Assembly: GCF_017696085.1 (NCBI RefSeq)
Contig: NZ_JAAORH010000001.1
Span: 62,001-126,000, forward strand
DNA: 64,000 bases
From: Prochlorococcus marinus XMU1410
GTDB taxonomy: Bacteria > Cyanobacteriota > Cyanobacteriia > PCC-6307 > Cyanobiaceae
Direction of reading: 5' to 3'
Part shown: positions 1 through 9,639 of the stretch, piece by piece
Position numbering within the stretch: position 1 is the first letter of the stretch
Layout: every line of letters begins with the position of its first letter
The notes under the pieces: model-generated
Told to the model about the DNA's origin: nothing
The model's database searches: none
What the model saw: only the letters and a program-made list of their open reading frames with translations
Position numbers and translations under genes: made by a program

Positions 1-82
1 TATTAATATTCATTTATAAATAAACGTAATATTTCTATTGAGAATTTTTGTAAATTAGTTATTCTTATTTAGCTATTAAGAC

Positions 83-3000
83 TTGAGATTGGTACATATC
101 AATCAGGTCGAGTTTGAAAATTTTAAATCTTTTGGAGGAAATGTAAAAATTCCTCTTGAAGAAGGTTTCACGGTGGTTACGGGCCCTAACGGTTCTGGTA
201 AAAGTAATATTTTAGATGGAATTTTATTCTGTTTAGGTCTAGCTAATAGTAGAGGGATGAGGGCTGAAAGATTACCAGATCTAATAAATAGCTCTAAAGT
301 TAAAGAGGGTAAGTCATCAGAAACATCTGTATCAGTAAAATTTAATATTCAAGATTGGTCTCCCAGAGAGGACCTTCCGCCTTTGGAACTAGAAGAAGAA
401 GAAATTGCCCTTCATAAAGGTCAAAAAGAATGGGTAGTTTCTAGAAAATTAAGGCTTATGCCAGGTGGTTCTTATGCTTCTACTTATACTTCCGATGGCA
501 AACAATGCACCTTGCAACAAATACAGAGAATATTAAGAGATATTAGTGTTGATCCTGAGGGCAGCAATGTTGTTATGCAGGGTGATGTAACAAGAATAGT
601 ATCAATGAATAATAAGGAGAGGAGAAATCTTATTGATGAATTAGCAGGAGTCGCACTTTTTGATACAAGAATAGAACAAACTAATGCAAAATTAAATGAC
701 GTTTTCGAAAGACAAGAAAGATTTGAAATTTTAGAAAATGAATTGCAATCTAGTAAAAATAAGCTTGAAAAAGAATGTGAAAAAGCAAAGCGATATAAAG
801 AGTTAAAGGCAAAACTATTACAAATAATGGAATTAGAGAAAGTTCTTATTTTTGAAAAACAAGTTAAACATGTTGAATCTATAGAAAAAAAAGAAAGTGA
901 AATTGAAAAAAATAAAATTTTATTTAATAAACAAAAAGAATCTATCAGTAAAGAAATATCAGTCTTAGAAGATGCTTTAAAAATACTTGTTGATGAGCTT
1001 AAGGAGAAAGGCGAGGATAAATTGATTAAAGTGAATTCTGATATTGGAAGTATTAATTCTAGCTTGAGAGAACTTGATAGGATATCAAGTCTGAATAAAG
1101 AAGAAGGTATTAAATTACAAAAGCAGAGAGATGAAATTGCAGTTTCTAAAAGGAATATTGAGTCAGAAAAGATGAGACAAGAAAATTTCGATGATAATTT
1201 TTTAAATCAAATGAACTTGCAAATTGATGATCTCACTTTAAAACACAAACTATCTCGAAAAAAACTTTCTGATGCGGCTGGAGAATCTGGAGAATTCTCA
1301 AAACAAAGTATCAAATTAAATGCTGAGCTTGAAAGTATCAAAAATCAAATTAATCCTTTGGAAATAAAAAAAAGGAAAATTGAAGAAGAAACTATTCAAA
1401 ATAATATACAAAAAGATGAGATATTGTCACAGATCGAATCCTTAGACTTAGAAAAGCAGAAACTTTTTCAGGGAAATCAAAGCAAAAAAGAGACATCCGA
1501 TACAAAGAATAAAAACTTGGTAAGTAATAGCGCAGAAATTAATTCTTTAAAAAATGAAATTGATTTATTAATTAAAACTAAATCTAGGCTAAATAACGAG
1601 CAATTAAGGCTTGAAAAGGATTTATCTAGATTCGAAAGCAGGAAGGAAGCTTTAAACGAATCTAGAGGTTCATATGCTCTAAGAATTCTCTTAGAGGCAG
1701 GGTTAGAGGGTATACATGGTTATGTAGCTCAACTTGGAGAGGTCAGTGAGAAAAATAGATATGCATTAGAAATTGCTGCTGGAAATAGGTTAGGACAAAT
1801 TGTTGTTGATAATGATCATATTGCTGCAAAAGCAATTGAAATTCTTAAAAAGAAGAAAGCGGGAAGATTAACTTTTTTACCTTTAAATAGAATTAAAAGT
1901 CAAAAAAAGAATTATGCAATTTCAAGATTTGAAAATAACAGGGAGAATGGATTTATTGATAAAGCTATTAATCTAATTACTTTTGATGAAATTTATTCAG
2001 ATGTTTTTCGATATGTTTTTGGAGATACTTTGGTTTTTTCAGACTTATCCTCAGCTAGGTTATCTAAACAAAAAAATAGGTTGGTTACCTTAAGTGGTGA
2101 ATTATTAGAAGCAAGTGGTGCTATTACAGGAGGCAGTAAGTTAAATAAAGATTTGGCTTATAGGTTTGGAATTAATAATGATATTGATGATTCCAGTCCT
2201 ATAAAAGAAAGATTATTAGTTATCGAAGAAGCTTTAAAAGAGTCAAATAATGATTTGATACTAAAAAATAATAAACTTAGTATATTAAATTCTAACCGCA
2301 GTCAAATAATTGAGGATTGTGCCTCATTTAATAAAGAAATTGAAGTAAATCAAGATTCTCTTAAAGCTGTCTCGCAAAGAATTGAGGATTGTAAATCGAG
2401 ATTAAATAAACTTGATACTGCTAATAATTTATTAGTTAACGAGTTAGGTCATTTAAAAAATCAATTGAAGCCTTATCACGATAAGTTTGATCAACTACAA
2501 ACCATTCAAAAGGCAAATTATGAAAAAAATCAAAAATCATCATTAATAGCATTTAATGAAGATTTTAATAATCTTGATAAAAAACTTGAATTACTTATTA
2601 AAGAGAGAAATACATTACTAGATAAAAAGAATCAATTTGCTTTAAATAAAGAGCGTATCAATAATTCATTAAAAATTACCTTACTACAAGAAAAAAACTT
2701 GCAGGAATCTATTAAACAACTCGCAATTGCTCATAGTGAATGGATAGAAAAAAAAGATCAATTTAAAAAAGAGCTTTCAGATCTCGATAATCAAAAAAAT
2801 TCTCTAGAGAAGAATTTAGGTTTATTGAGAAGGAAAAGAGATGAATTAAACTCTTCAATTTCAAATAAAAGGCAAGAATATAATAACTATCTGTTAAAGC
2901 TTGAATATCTTGAAAGGGATATGCATTCCCTAAAAGAAGAGATGAGGAGCGAAAAAATAAAATTAGAAAATTATAAAAAAGATCTACCTAATCCTTCCCC

Positions 3001-3673
3001 GGAGTTTGGAGAATATGAGGGAAAGAGTCTTGAATCTTTGCAATCAGAAATTTCGATTATAAATGCAAAACTAGAAAGCTTAGAACCTGTCAATATGCTG
3101 GCTCTTGATGAACTAGAAGAATTAATTGAGAGATTAAATGGTTTGCGAGAAAAATTAGAAATTCTATCTAATGAAAGATCTGAATTATTGCTGAGAATAG
3201 AAACTGTATCAACGATGCGTCAAGAAGCTTTTATGCAAGCATTTACAGAAGTTGATAAACATTTTAGAGAAATTTTTGCAAATTTATCTGATGGAGATGG
3301 ATTTCTTCAACTTGAAAATCCCAATTCTCCTTTAGAAGGAGGATTAACTTTAGTGGCTCATCCCAAGGGAAAAAATGTCAGAAGATTAGCGTCTATGTCA
3401 GGTGGTGAAAAATCGTTAACTGCTTTAAGTTTTTTATTTGCTTTGCAAAAGTATAAGCCTTCACCTTTTTATGCATTAGACGAGGTTGATAGTTTTTTAG
3501 ATGGCATTAATGTTGAAAGGTTGTCAAAACTAATATCAAATCAGTCATCAAATGCTCAATTTATAGTCGTAAGTCATAGAAGGCCTATGATTAGTGCATC
3601 TGAACGAACAATTGGGGTTGCGCAAGCAAGAGGAGCTAATACTCAAGTTCTTGGGTTACCAAATGCTGCATAA
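83..3673 (+). CDS. smc: Chromosome segregation protein SMC
   Basis: SMC ATPase that organises and helps segregate the chromosome, acting as a homodimer with ScpA/ScpB. At 1196 residues it has normal length. The N-terminal head carries Walker A GPNGSGKS at about 34-41. Two long Lys/Glu-rich coiled coils flank a hinge at about 525-680. The C-terminal head has the signature MSGGEKS near 1104 and Walker B ALDEVDSFLDG near 1130. The start is a TTG; a second in-frame TTG lies two codons downstream, so the exact start is uncertain. No scpA or scpB lies nearby. The next gene, on the same strand, starts 45 bp downstream. Confidence 0.97.
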   Translation: MRLVHINQVEFENFKSFGGNVKIPLEEGFTVVTGPNGSGKSNILDGILFCLGLANSRGMRAERLPDLINSSKVKEGKSSETSVSVKFNIQDWSPREDLPPLELEEEEIALHKGQKEWVVSRKLRLMPGGSYASTYTSDGKQCTLQQIQRILRDISVDPEGSNVVMQGDVTRIVSMNNKERRNLIDELAGVALFDTRIEQTNAKLNDVFERQERFEILENELQSSKNKLEKECEKAKRYKELKAKLLQIMELEKVLIFEKQVKHVESIEKKESEIEKNKILFNKQKESISKEISVLEDALKILVDELKEKGEDKLIKVNSDIGSINSSLRELDRISSLNKEEGIKLQKQRDEIAVSKRNIESEKMRQENFDDNFLNQMNLQIDDLTLKHKLSRKKLSDAAGESGEFSKQSIKLNAELESIKNQINPLEIKKRKIEEETIQNNIQKDEILSQIESLDLEKQKLFQGNQSKKETSDTKNKNLVSNSAEINSLKNEIDLLIKTKSRLNNEQLRLEKDLSRFESRKEALNESRGSYALRILLEAGLEGIHGYVAQLGEVSEKNRYALEIAAGNRLGQIVVDNDHIAAKAIEILKKKKAGRLTFLPLNRIKSQKKNYAISRFENNRENGFIDKAINLITFDEIYSDVFRYVFGDTLVFSDLSSARLSKQKNRLVTLSGELLEASGAITGGSKLNKDLAYRFGINNDIDDSSPIKERLLVIEEALKESNNDLILKNNKLSILNSNRSQIIEDCASFNKEIEVNQDSLKAVSQRIEDCKSRLNKLDTANNLLVNELGHLKNQLKPYHDKFDQLQTIQKANYEKNQKSSLIAFNEDFNNLDKKLELLIKERNTLLDKKNQFALNKERINNSLKITLLQEKNLQESIKQLAIAHSEWIEKKDQFKKELSDLDNQKNSLEKNLGLLRRKRDELNSSISNKRQEYNNYLLKLEYLERDMHSLKEEMRSEKIKLENYKKDLPNPSPEFGEYEGKSLESLQSEISIINAKLESLEPVNMLALDELEELIERLNGLREKLEILSNERSELLLRIETVSTMRQEAFMQAFTEVDKHFREIFANLSDGDGFLQLENPNSPLEGGLTLVAHPKGKNVRRLASMSGGEKSLTALSFLFALQKYKPSPFYALDEVDSFLDGINVERLSKLISNQSSNAQFIVVSHRRPMISASERTIGVAQARGANTQVLGLPNAA

Positions 3674-3718
3674 ACACACTTTTTTAAATTTATACGTCAG
3701 AATGATAAAAAGAAATTT

Positions 3719-4762
3719 ATGAGCTTGTCTAACACATCTGCTAATAAGAATCTCCCTAACTCGGTGCCTAGTGAACGTTTATGGTTAAGGTCAGAATTAA
3801 TGGGAACACAAGTGATAACTACTGATACTGGAAGGCGGCTAGGCGTAGTTGGCGAAGTCGTCGTTGATATTGATAGAAGAGAGGTAGTCGCTTTGGGACT
3901 AAGAGATAATCCACTTACAAGATTTTTACCAGGTTTGCCAAAATGGATGCCTTTAGAAAGTATAAAGCAAGTTGGAGATGTCATATTAGTTGACTCCCTA
4001 GATTCTTTGAGTGAAAGTTTTTCTCCAGAAAGGTATGGGAAGGTAATTAATTGTCAAGTGATTACAGAATCTGGACAGCTCCTGGGAAGAGTTCTTGGCT
4101 TTTCTTTTGATATTGAGACTGGGGATTTGATATCTCTTGTTATGGGTGCTGTTGGTGTTCCGCTTTTAGGCGAGGGAGTTTTAAGTACTTGGGAAATACC
4201 TGTTGAGGAAATTGTAAGTAGTGGTACCGATAGGATTATTGTTTATGAAGGTGCGGAAGAGAAATTGAAGCAACTAAGTAGTGGACTACTTGAGAAACTT
4301 GGAGTCGGGGGTTCTTCATGGGATGAAAGGGATGTAAATGGATACTCAGCAAATCTTGTACCTGTTGAGAATCAGTTACTTTCAGGTTCTGAATCAGAAC
4401 AGCAAAACAATTTGGTCGAGGAATATGAAGAAGTTGTTGAACAAGATGATTATGAAGATGATTATGAAGATGAACTTGAATATGTTGAAATAAAGGGTTC
4501 TGAAGAAGAAATAAATAATAGAAAAAAGCTATACATGGATAATGATGATTCTGATCAGATCCAGAATCAAAATAGTGTTAATCAAATAAATGAAAAAAAC
4601 AATATTGATTTAAAGCAAACAAAACAATCAACTACTAATTTAGCTTCAAAAAGACCAATTCAAAATGCAACTGAAACCTTAGATATTGAACCACTAAACC
4701 AACAAAATTTAGTTCAAGATAATAAAAAATCAGAAAAGTTTGAAATTGATGACCCCTGGTAA
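3719..4762 (+). CDS. PRC-barrel domain protein
   Basis: Conserved cyanobacterial protein of 347 residues. Two PRC-barrel-like beta domains are visible, at roughly 25-95 (GTQVITTDTGRRLGVVGEVV) and 100-175 (CQVITESGQLLGRVLGFSFD). The PRC barrel is the fold of the photosynthetic reaction-centre H subunit and of RimM, and is thought to mediate binding to other proteins or RNA. From about 225 the chain becomes a low-complexity acidic tail rich in Glu, Asp, Asn and Gln, probably disordered. There is no signal peptide. Its role is unknown. It lies just downstream of smc on the same strand and ends 3 bp from the convergent LpxB-like gene. Confidence 0.8.
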   Translation: MSLSNTSANKNLPNSVPSERLWLRSELMGTQVITTDTGRRLGVVGEVVVDIDRREVVALGLRDNPLTRFLPGLPKWMPLESIKQVGDVILVDSLDSLSESFSPERYGKVINCQVITESGQLLGRVLGFSFDIETGDLISLVMGAVGVPLLGEGVLSTWEIPVEEIVSSGTDRIIVYEGAEEKLKQLSSGLLEKLGVGGSSWDERDVNGYSANLVPVENQLLSGSESEQQNNLVEEYEEVVEQDDYEDDYEDELEYVEIKGSEEEINNRKKLYMDNDDSDQIQNQNSVNQINEKNNIDLKQTKQSTTNLASKRPIQNATETLDIEPLNQQNLVQDNKKSEKFEIDDPW

Positions 4763-4765
4763 TTA

Positions 4766-6031
4766 TTAAAGTTTTTTTATTGAATTAACAATTATAGAAG
4801 CAAGTTTTTTTGCAGCACCTTTATCGCCTCTTTCTTTGTTTAGATTATCCCTAATAGTTTTTAATTGATCTCTATTTTTAATAAGAAATAATACTTCTCT
4901 TGCAATTTTTATTGTCGAAATATTACCTATCCTTTCAGGGACAATCATTCTTTTAGCTTTAATATTTGGCCAAGCAAAAAACCTCTTTTTTTTAAAATAG
5001 AAATTTTTAATTATAAAAGTTAGGAATCTATTTATGAATGAAATTTTTCCAATTACTCCAAAAATACCATCCCAAGCGTTCATCATATTTAAATGTTGAG
5101 TTGGCAGAACAACTAACATTGGCAGACTAATTGCTGCTAATTCTGCAGTATTTGCTCCTACAGTTGTAATTGCAAGATCACATTCTTTTAATATTTCATA
5201 GCAAGGATGTTTCTTGATTAGATAAATCTTTGTTTTTTTTGATGTTTCAATTACATAATCAAAACTAGAGTCTTTGAAGTTTTTAATTGTTTTAATTTTT
5301 GATGAGTAATATTTAGCAATTGGATTTTTGTTGCTTTGAAAAAATAAATATTCACTTTTATCAGTAGTTGGTGCAATGGGGATTATAAAATTTATATTTT
5401 GATTTTCTTTAGCGATATGATCTGCAACTTCTAAGAAAAAAGGAATTCCAATAGAAAGCTTTGCTTTCTTAGAACCAGGCAATAATGCAATGTAGCGTTT
5501 TTCTTTCTTTCTTAGTGATATTTCGCTATTAAGTTTGATATCTGCCATCAAATCGCCAATTACTTTACATTTATATTTATATCTTTTAGGTATTAACTCT
5601 TTTACTTTTCCATTCATAGCAGCAATTTCATTGGTCCATTTAGGCCATCGGGAAACCCATTCAGCATATGTGATATTAAAATAACCTAATCTTTTAGCTA
5701 ATAAAATGCTCCAAAATTGATCCCCACCAAGGAAAATAACTATTCCTTTTTTTGGCCAATCAGCAAAAGAATGTGGCTTTATTAATAATTTCCAAAAACT
5801 TTTGGATTTTGTAATTAATTCGAATTTTTTCCATGAATTTGCAACTAAAAATTCTTTACCAGTGGCATTTGGGCAAGGAACAAGGACTAACCTAAGAGTG
5901 AAATCTTGTTTATCTTCATCACATAGTGATTTATTTATTTTGTTTAGCTCATCCACTACAGGATTTACCCATGTAGTTAATTCACCAGGACCATTGGAAA
6001 TTATAACTACTGCAACTGATTCTTTTTTCAT
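4766..6031 (-). CDS. LpxB-like glycosyltransferase (lipid-A-disaccharide synthase related)
   Basis: Protein of 421 residues that looks like the GT-B lipid-A-disaccharide synthase family. The N-terminal part has ISNGPGELTTWV, and the second half has the nucleotide-sugar-side motif ALLPGSKKAKL followed by TTVGANTAELAAISLPMLVVLPTQ. The real substrate is not known. The reading frame extends upstream through the tRNA-Leu gene, so I chose the ATG at 6031 (MKKESVAVV). An ATG at 6052, only 5 bases from the tRNA, is the alternative. A second distantly related gene lies at 57737-58939. The call is to superfamily level; the reaction is inferred. Confidence 0.65.
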   Translation of the reverse strand: MKKESVAVVIISNGPGELTTWVNPVVDELNKINKSLCDEDKQDFTLRLVLVPCPNATGKEFLVANSWKKFELITKSKSFWKLLIKPHSFADWPKKGIVIFLGGDQFWSILLAKRLGYFNITYAEWVSRWPKWTNEIAAMNGKVKELIPKRYKYKCKVIGDLMADIKLNSEISLRKKEKRYIALLPGSKKAKLSIGIPFFLEVADHIAKENQNINFIIPIAPTTDKSEYLFFQSNKNPIAKYYSSKIKTIKNFKDSSFDYVIETSKKTKIYLIKKHPCYEILKECDLAITTVGANTAELAAISLPMLVVLPTQHLNMMNAWDGIFGVIGKISFINRFLTFIIKNFYFKKKRFFAWPNIKAKRMIVPERIGNISTIKIAREVLFLIKNRDQLKTIRDNLNKERGDKGAAKKLASIIVNSIKKL

Positions 6032-6056
6032 TGCAGTTAAACCAAAATACATTAAA

Positions 6057-6138
6057 TGCGGACGGCGAGACTTGAACTCGCAAGGCCGAAGCCACACGCT
6101 CCTTAGACGTGCGCGTCTACCAATTCCGCCACGTCCGC
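6057..6138 (-). tRNA. tRNA-Leu (anticodon AAG)
   Basis: A class II tRNA of 82 nt. The acceptor stem is GCGGACG/CGTCCGC with discriminator A. The D arm is typical of leucine tRNAs. The anticodon arm is CACGT-CTAAGGA-GCGTG, giving loop positions 34-36 as AAG. The long variable arm GGC-TTCG-GCC is capped by a UUCG tetraloop, and the T arm is GCGAG-TTCAAGT-CTCGC. CCA is not encoded. A34 would normally be deaminated to inosine by TadA, allowing it to read CUU, CUC and CUA. The leucine identity is secure; the anticodon follows from aligning the stem with other bacterial Leu tRNAs. Confidence 0.93.
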
Positions 6139-6398
6139 AAAGGGTTTTCAGCAGCCAGGGGATACTTAAACCTTAAAAATATCATACATTATTGGATGAA
6201 TTAAGCATGTAGATCGAAAAGAGTTTTTTTGAATATGATGAATAATTTTTCTATTGCATAAAACAAATATTTATACATATATAACGTTTTAGGTTGTATT
6301 GTAAAAAATGTCCTCTGATCACTAAAAAATTTTGTTGAATACTTTGGCAAATAGTTTTTTATTTTAAGTCATTTCATTTCTTCAATTTTATTTTCATA
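6139..6398. other. Intergenic region between tRNA-Leu and accC
   Basis: This 260-base AT-rich gap separates the reverse-strand tRNA-Leu from forward accC, so it must hold the promoters for both. A TATGAT hexamer on the reverse strand (6181-6186) is placed where a tRNA-Leu -10 box could be. I see no convincing ORF, terminator hairpin or structured RNA. Confidence 0.4.
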
Positions 6399-7745
6399 AT
6401 GGTTGAAAAAGTTTTAATTGCTAATCGTGGAGAAATAGCTTTACGAATTGTCAGAAGTTGTAGAGAACTAGGTATTGCAACCGTTGCAGTTTTTAGCACT
6501 GTAGATAAAAAAGCATTGCATGTTCAGCTTGCCGATGAGGCGGTTTGCGTAGGAGATTCATTAAGTAATAAGAGTTATTTAAATATTCCAAATATACTTG
6601 CTGCTGCTACATCGAGAGGAGTTGATGCTATTCATCCTGGTTATGGATTTCTTGCGGAAAATGATAAATTTGCTGAGATGTGTAATGATCACGGCATAGT
6701 TTTCATTGGCCCATCTCCTAAAGCTATTAGATCTATGGGAGATAAATCTACAGCTAAAGAAACTATGGAAGCAGTTGGAGTTCCAACAGTACCTGGTAGT
6801 AAAGGCTTGTTATCAAATGTTGATGAGGCTTATAAATTGGCAGATGATATTGGCTATCCGGTAATTATTAAAGCCACTGCTGGAGGAGGTGGAAGAGGTA
6901 TGAGGTTGGTTGAAAAATCTGATAATCTAGAAAAAATGTTTAAAGCAGCTCAAGGCGAAGCAGAAGCAGCTTTTGGTAATGATGGTTTATATATGGAGAA
7001 ATTCATAAAGAAGCCAAGACATGTAGAAATTCAAATTTTGGCCGACAGGTCTGGTAATGTTGTTCATTTAGGAGAGCGAGATTGTTCAGTTCAAAGAAGA
7101 CATCAGAAGTTACTAGAGGAGTCTCCTAGTCCTGCAATCAATACTGAGCTAAGAAAAAAAATGGGGAACGCAGCTATTGCTGCTGCAAAAAGTATCGGCT
7201 ACGAAGGGGCGGGGACAGTTGAATTTTTAGTTGATGATGATAATTTTTATTTTATGGAGATGAATACTAGGATTCAAGTTGAACATCCTGTTACTGAAAT
7301 GGTTACAGGAGTTGATTTAATAGCTGAGCAAATTAAAATCGCAAGCGGAGCAAACTTGGAATTTAATCAGGATGATATCCATTTAAACGGTCATGCTATT
7401 GAATGTAGAATCAATGCTGAAGATCCTTCTCACAATTTCCGACCATCACCCGGAAAAATAACTGGGTGGCTTCCTCCTGGTGGCCCTGGTGTAAGGGTGG
7501 ATAGTCATGTCTATACAGGCTATGAAATCCCTCCTTTCTATGACTCATTAATTGGTAAATTAATAGTCTGGGGAAAGGATCGTAAAACTGCAATTAAACG
7601 TATGAATAGGGCTTTAAATGAATGTGCAGTAACTGGTATTCCTACAACAATTAACTTTCATCTAACCTTACTAAATAAATCTAAATTTAAGCAGGGTAAG
7701 ATACATACTAAATATGTAGAAGAAGAATTATTGCCAAATTACTGA
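6399..7745 (+). CDS. accC: Biotin carboxylase subunit of acetyl-CoA carboxylase
   Basis: Catalyses the ATP- and bicarbonate-dependent carboxylation of biotin on AccB, the first half-reaction of acetyl-CoA carboxylase in fatty-acid synthesis. The 448-residue length is standard. It begins with [17 protein letters not shown], has the ATP-grasp glycine-rich loop [11 protein letters not shown] near 160, and the catalytic segment [13 protein letters not shown] near 291-300. The other ACC subunits are not in the window, which is usual for cyanobacteria where acc genes are scattered. A downstream YggT-type gene converges on it after 18 bp. Confidence 0.97.
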   Translation: MVEKVLIANRGEIALRIVRSCRELGIATVAVFSTVDKKALHVQLADEAVCVGDSLSNKSYLNIPNILAAATSRGVDAIHPGYGFLAENDKFAEMCNDHGIVFIGPSPKAIRSMGDKSTAKETMEAVGVPTVPGSKGLLSNVDEAYKLADDIGYPVIIKATAGGGGRGMRLVEKSDNLEKMFKAAQGEAEAAFGNDGLYMEKFIKKPRHVEIQILADRSGNVVHLGERDCSVQRRHQKLLEESPSPAINTELRKKMGNAAIAAAKSIGYEGAGTVEFLVDDDNFYFMEMNTRIQVEHPVTEMVTGVDLIAEQIKIASGANLEFNQDDIHLNGHAIECRINAEDPSHNFRPSPGKITGWLPPGGPGVRVDSHVYTGYEIPPFYDSLIGKLIVWGKDRKTAIKRMNRALNECAVTGIPTTINFHLTLLNKSKFKQGKIHTKYVEEELLPNY

Positions 7746-7763
7746 GCAATAATTAAAAGATTT

Positions 7764-8078
7764 CTATGAAATATGTGTATGCAATGCAAGTTTTATAAGC
7801 CCTTGCTGACCGACTAATATTTCTCTTAAAAAGCTGATAAATCCGATCCAAATTACGGGTCCAACATCAACGCCTCCAATAGGAGGAATCAGTTTTCTTG
7901 TTAAATTAAGAATAGAGCTTGATGGTATTGAAACTAATAACCATAAACCTTTACTTAAATCAATTTTTGGGTACCAAGTAAGTATTAATCTTATAAGAAA
8001 AACTATAGTTAGATATGAAAGAGAAATTCCTAGACTAATATCTAAAATTTGCAGAGAGTTTACAAGCAAGGAAATCAC
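7764..8078 (-). CDS. YggT family membrane protein
   Basis: A 104-residue integral membrane protein of the YggT/YlmG/Ycf19 family. Hydrophobic segments span about 8-30, 43-58 and 70-90. The conserved loop after the first helix holds LTWYPKIDLSK, and the second has LTRKLIPPIGGVDVGPV, the typical family pattern. Cyanobacterial and plastid members have been linked to thylakoid or nucleoid organisation, but the biochemical role is unsettled. The start codon is GTG. It is transcribed away from psbX, from which it is separated by about 80 bases. Confidence 0.85.
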   Translation of the reverse strand: MISLLVNSLQILDISLGISLSYLTIVFLIRLILTWYPKIDLSKGLWLLVSIPSSSILNLTRKLIPPIGGVDVGPVIWIGFISFLREILVGQQGLIKLALHTHIS

Positions 8079-8109
8079 AATTATTTAATTCATCTTAATA
8101 AATAACCCA

Positions 8110-8137
8110 TTGAAACGTATTTAATTCGTATTATAAA
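8110..8137 (+). promoter_or_regulatory. Candidate promoter of psbX
   Basis: A TTGAAA hexamer at 8110-8115 and a TATAAA hexamer at 8132-8137 are separated by 16 bases and lie 22 bases before the psbX GTG. This fits a sigma-70-type promoter. It is inferred from sequence only. Confidence 0.45.
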
Positions 8138-8159
8138 TTGAGAATTTAATATTTAAAAA

Positions 8160-8345
8160 GTGTTTCAAATCTCAAATTTATTACTAGCCGCAGATTTTTC
8201 TGCTGAAGTTGCAAATAATTCCGCAGTGGGAATGATAGGTAGTTTTATTGCTGCCGCCTTACTTATCGTTGTTCCAGCTACTGCATTTTTGATTTTTGTC
8301 AGCCAGAAAGATTCCCTCGATCGTACTTCTACTGGAAGACGCTAG
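8160..8345 (+). CDS. psbX: Photosystem II protein PsbX
   Basis: Small single-helix subunit of photosystem II, located near cytochrome b559 and the quinone exchange region. The 61-residue protein has an N-terminal extension ([13 protein letters not shown]), then one transmembrane helix at about 25-48 ([21 protein letters not shown]) and a polar C-terminus [14 protein letters not shown] that is highly typical of marine picocyanobacterial PsbX. It starts with GTG. It is followed by a hairpin and then ycf66 on the same strand. Confidence 0.9.
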   Translation: MFQISNLLLAADFSAEVANNSAVGMIGSFIAAALLIVVPATAFLIFVSQKDSLDRTSTGRR

Positions 8346-8377
8346 TTTTTGTAGAAGTTTTAAGTACACTATATATA

Positions 8378-8399
8378 TAAGGGATATAAGTAACCCTTT
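8378..8399 (+). terminator. Hairpin between psbX and ycf66
   Basis: The inverted repeat TAAGGG / CCCTTT-A with a 10-base loop lies between psbX and the ribosome site of ycf66. The 3' side is followed by A residues and only later by T residues, so it may be an attenuator, an RNA-stabilising 3' end, or a weak terminator. Confidence 0.35.
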
Positions 8400-8425
8400 A
8401 AAAAATAAATTTTTGGAGAAAGAAT

Positions 8426-9355
8426 GTGGTCAATGCTAGTCTCAATTGGGCCAGTATTGTTGGTATAGTTCTCGCGGTATGTGGAGGAGGCCTTTATTTT
8501 TTGAGGTCCTTTAAGCCTGCCTTGGCGCGGGATTATGATGTTTTCTTCGCAGCAATTGGACTTTTGTGCGGAGGAATATTATTTTTTCAAGGCTGGAGGT
8601 TAGATCCTATCCTTCAGTTTGGTCAGTTTTTATTGGCAGGAACTACAGTTTTTTTCGCATATGAAAGTGTGCGATTGAGGGGAGTTGCTACTGATCAAGC
8701 TAGAAGGTCATCTTATTTTGATGATGATCCTATTTCTGATGTTCCAAGAAATTCTAGAGATCGATTTAATGACGATTATGATAGGTTTCAAGAATCTGAA
8801 AGACCATCAAGAAGATTTAAACCTCAAGAAGATGAATTTGAAGAAGACTATACGGAGGGGAGATCTCGTAGGAGGAATGTTTCAAGAGTCATACCCTCTG
8901 CTGCAGCAAGTAGAAGTAGGCCATCTACAAGGGAAATAAGTCAGTTTGAAAATGACATGCCTACAAGAAGGAGAAGACAGACTTCTGAAGATAGAAATAG
9001 GAAACAACCAGAAACAAATAACTTTGGTGAAAGAAGAAATTTATCTCCTGATGAAGTTAAAACAGGGTCAAGACCCAGAATGAATCGTACAGTTTCTAGA
9101 CAAGATAATATCTCTCCTCCTGCTGATTCTTCTCCATTAAGAAAGAAACCTACTAGATCCCCTATTAGGCAGCAAACTTCAACAGCTCAAGTAGAAGATG
9201 CTTCATTTAAAGATGCTAATCAAGCTAAAAAACCACGTGAGACTCGTAGAGTAAGCTCTTCAGCTAGATCAAGTTCAAAAAATCAAAATAGTAGATATAA
9301 CGTTGGAACAAACAAGAAAAAACCTAGAGATAACAGTTCTAGATTTGATGATTAA
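8426..9355 (+). CDS. ycf66: Ycf66 family protein
   Basis: Protein of 309 residues. The first 90 residues contain three hydrophobic segments (WASIVGIVLAVCGGGLYFL, VFFAAIGLLCGGILFFQGW and FGQFLLAGTTVFFAYESV), which match the Ycf66 family of cyanobacteria and some plastids. The remainder, about 95-309, is a long basic, Ser/Arg-rich low-complexity tail, probably disordered. Function is unknown; the association with photosynthetic organisms is well established. Its GTG start is preceded by a clear GGAG at 8415-8418. Its stop codon directly abuts the stop of the convergent hli gene with no spacer. Confidence 0.85.
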   Translation: MVNASLNWASIVGIVLAVCGGGLYFLRSFKPALARDYDVFFAAIGLLCGGILFFQGWRLDPILQFGQFLLAGTTVFFAYESVRLRGVATDQARRSSYFDDDPISDVPRNSRDRFNDDYDRFQESERPSRRFKPQEDEFEEDYTEGRSRRRNVSRVIPSAAASRSRPSTREISQFENDMPTRRRRQTSEDRNRKQPETNNFGERRNLSPDEVKTGSRPRMNRTVSRQDNISPPADSSPLRKKPTRSPIRQQTSTAQVEDASFKDANQAKKPRETRRVSSSARSSSKNQNSRYNVGTNKKKPRDNSSRFDD

Positions 9356-9631
9356 TTATAGGATTCCTGCCCATTTTAAAAACGATTGTTTACTAAGTAG
9401 TTCAATCAATATTATTGAAAGAAAGCCAATCATTGCAAATCTTCCATTAGTTTTTTCAGAATAACTACTCCATCCAAATTTATATTCATCTTTAATTCCC
9501 ATCGATTTTTCATCTAATTGATTATCTCCAATTTGTTCATTGATATAATTTGGATCTTTCTGCTGTTCTATAAAACTCTCATTCTCTAGATTAGTGACTT
9601 CTGAGTTAGTTTGTTCTTCTTTCGAATTCAT
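9356..9631 (-). CDS. hli: High-light-inducible protein (Hli), N-terminally extended
   Basis: Single-helix chlorophyll-binding-like protein of the LHC superfamily, used in photoprotection of thylakoid pigment proteins. The signature lies at the C-terminal end: SEKTNGRFAMIGFLSIILIELL, containing the ExxxGRxAMxGF chlorophyll-binding motif. At 91 residues it is longer than the usual 45-70, because of an acidic Asn/Glu-rich N-terminal extension of about 50 residues. It is the last gene in a reverse run and starts 8 bp after the ABC exporter, suggesting cotranscription. Confidence 0.88.
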   Translation of the reverse strand: MNSKEEQTNSEVTNLENESFIEQQKDPNYINEQIGDNQLDEKSMGIKDEYKFGWSSYSEKTNGRFAMIGFLSIILIELLSKQSFLKWAGIL

Positions 9632-9639
9632 TTTTTTTG

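Noticed and set aside
3697..3984. Reverse 95-residue frame over the PRC-barrel gene
   Set aside because: Ser/Thr-rich shadow with no family features, wholly within the well-supported forward gene.
6032..6097. Upstream extension of the LpxB-like gene
   Set aside because: The extra 22 codons are read mostly from the tRNA-Leu gene, so the start was moved to 6031.
5802..6176. Forward 124-residue open frame
   Set aside because: It runs antisense through the LpxB-like gene and the whole tRNA-Leu gene; the C-terminal part is just translated tRNA.
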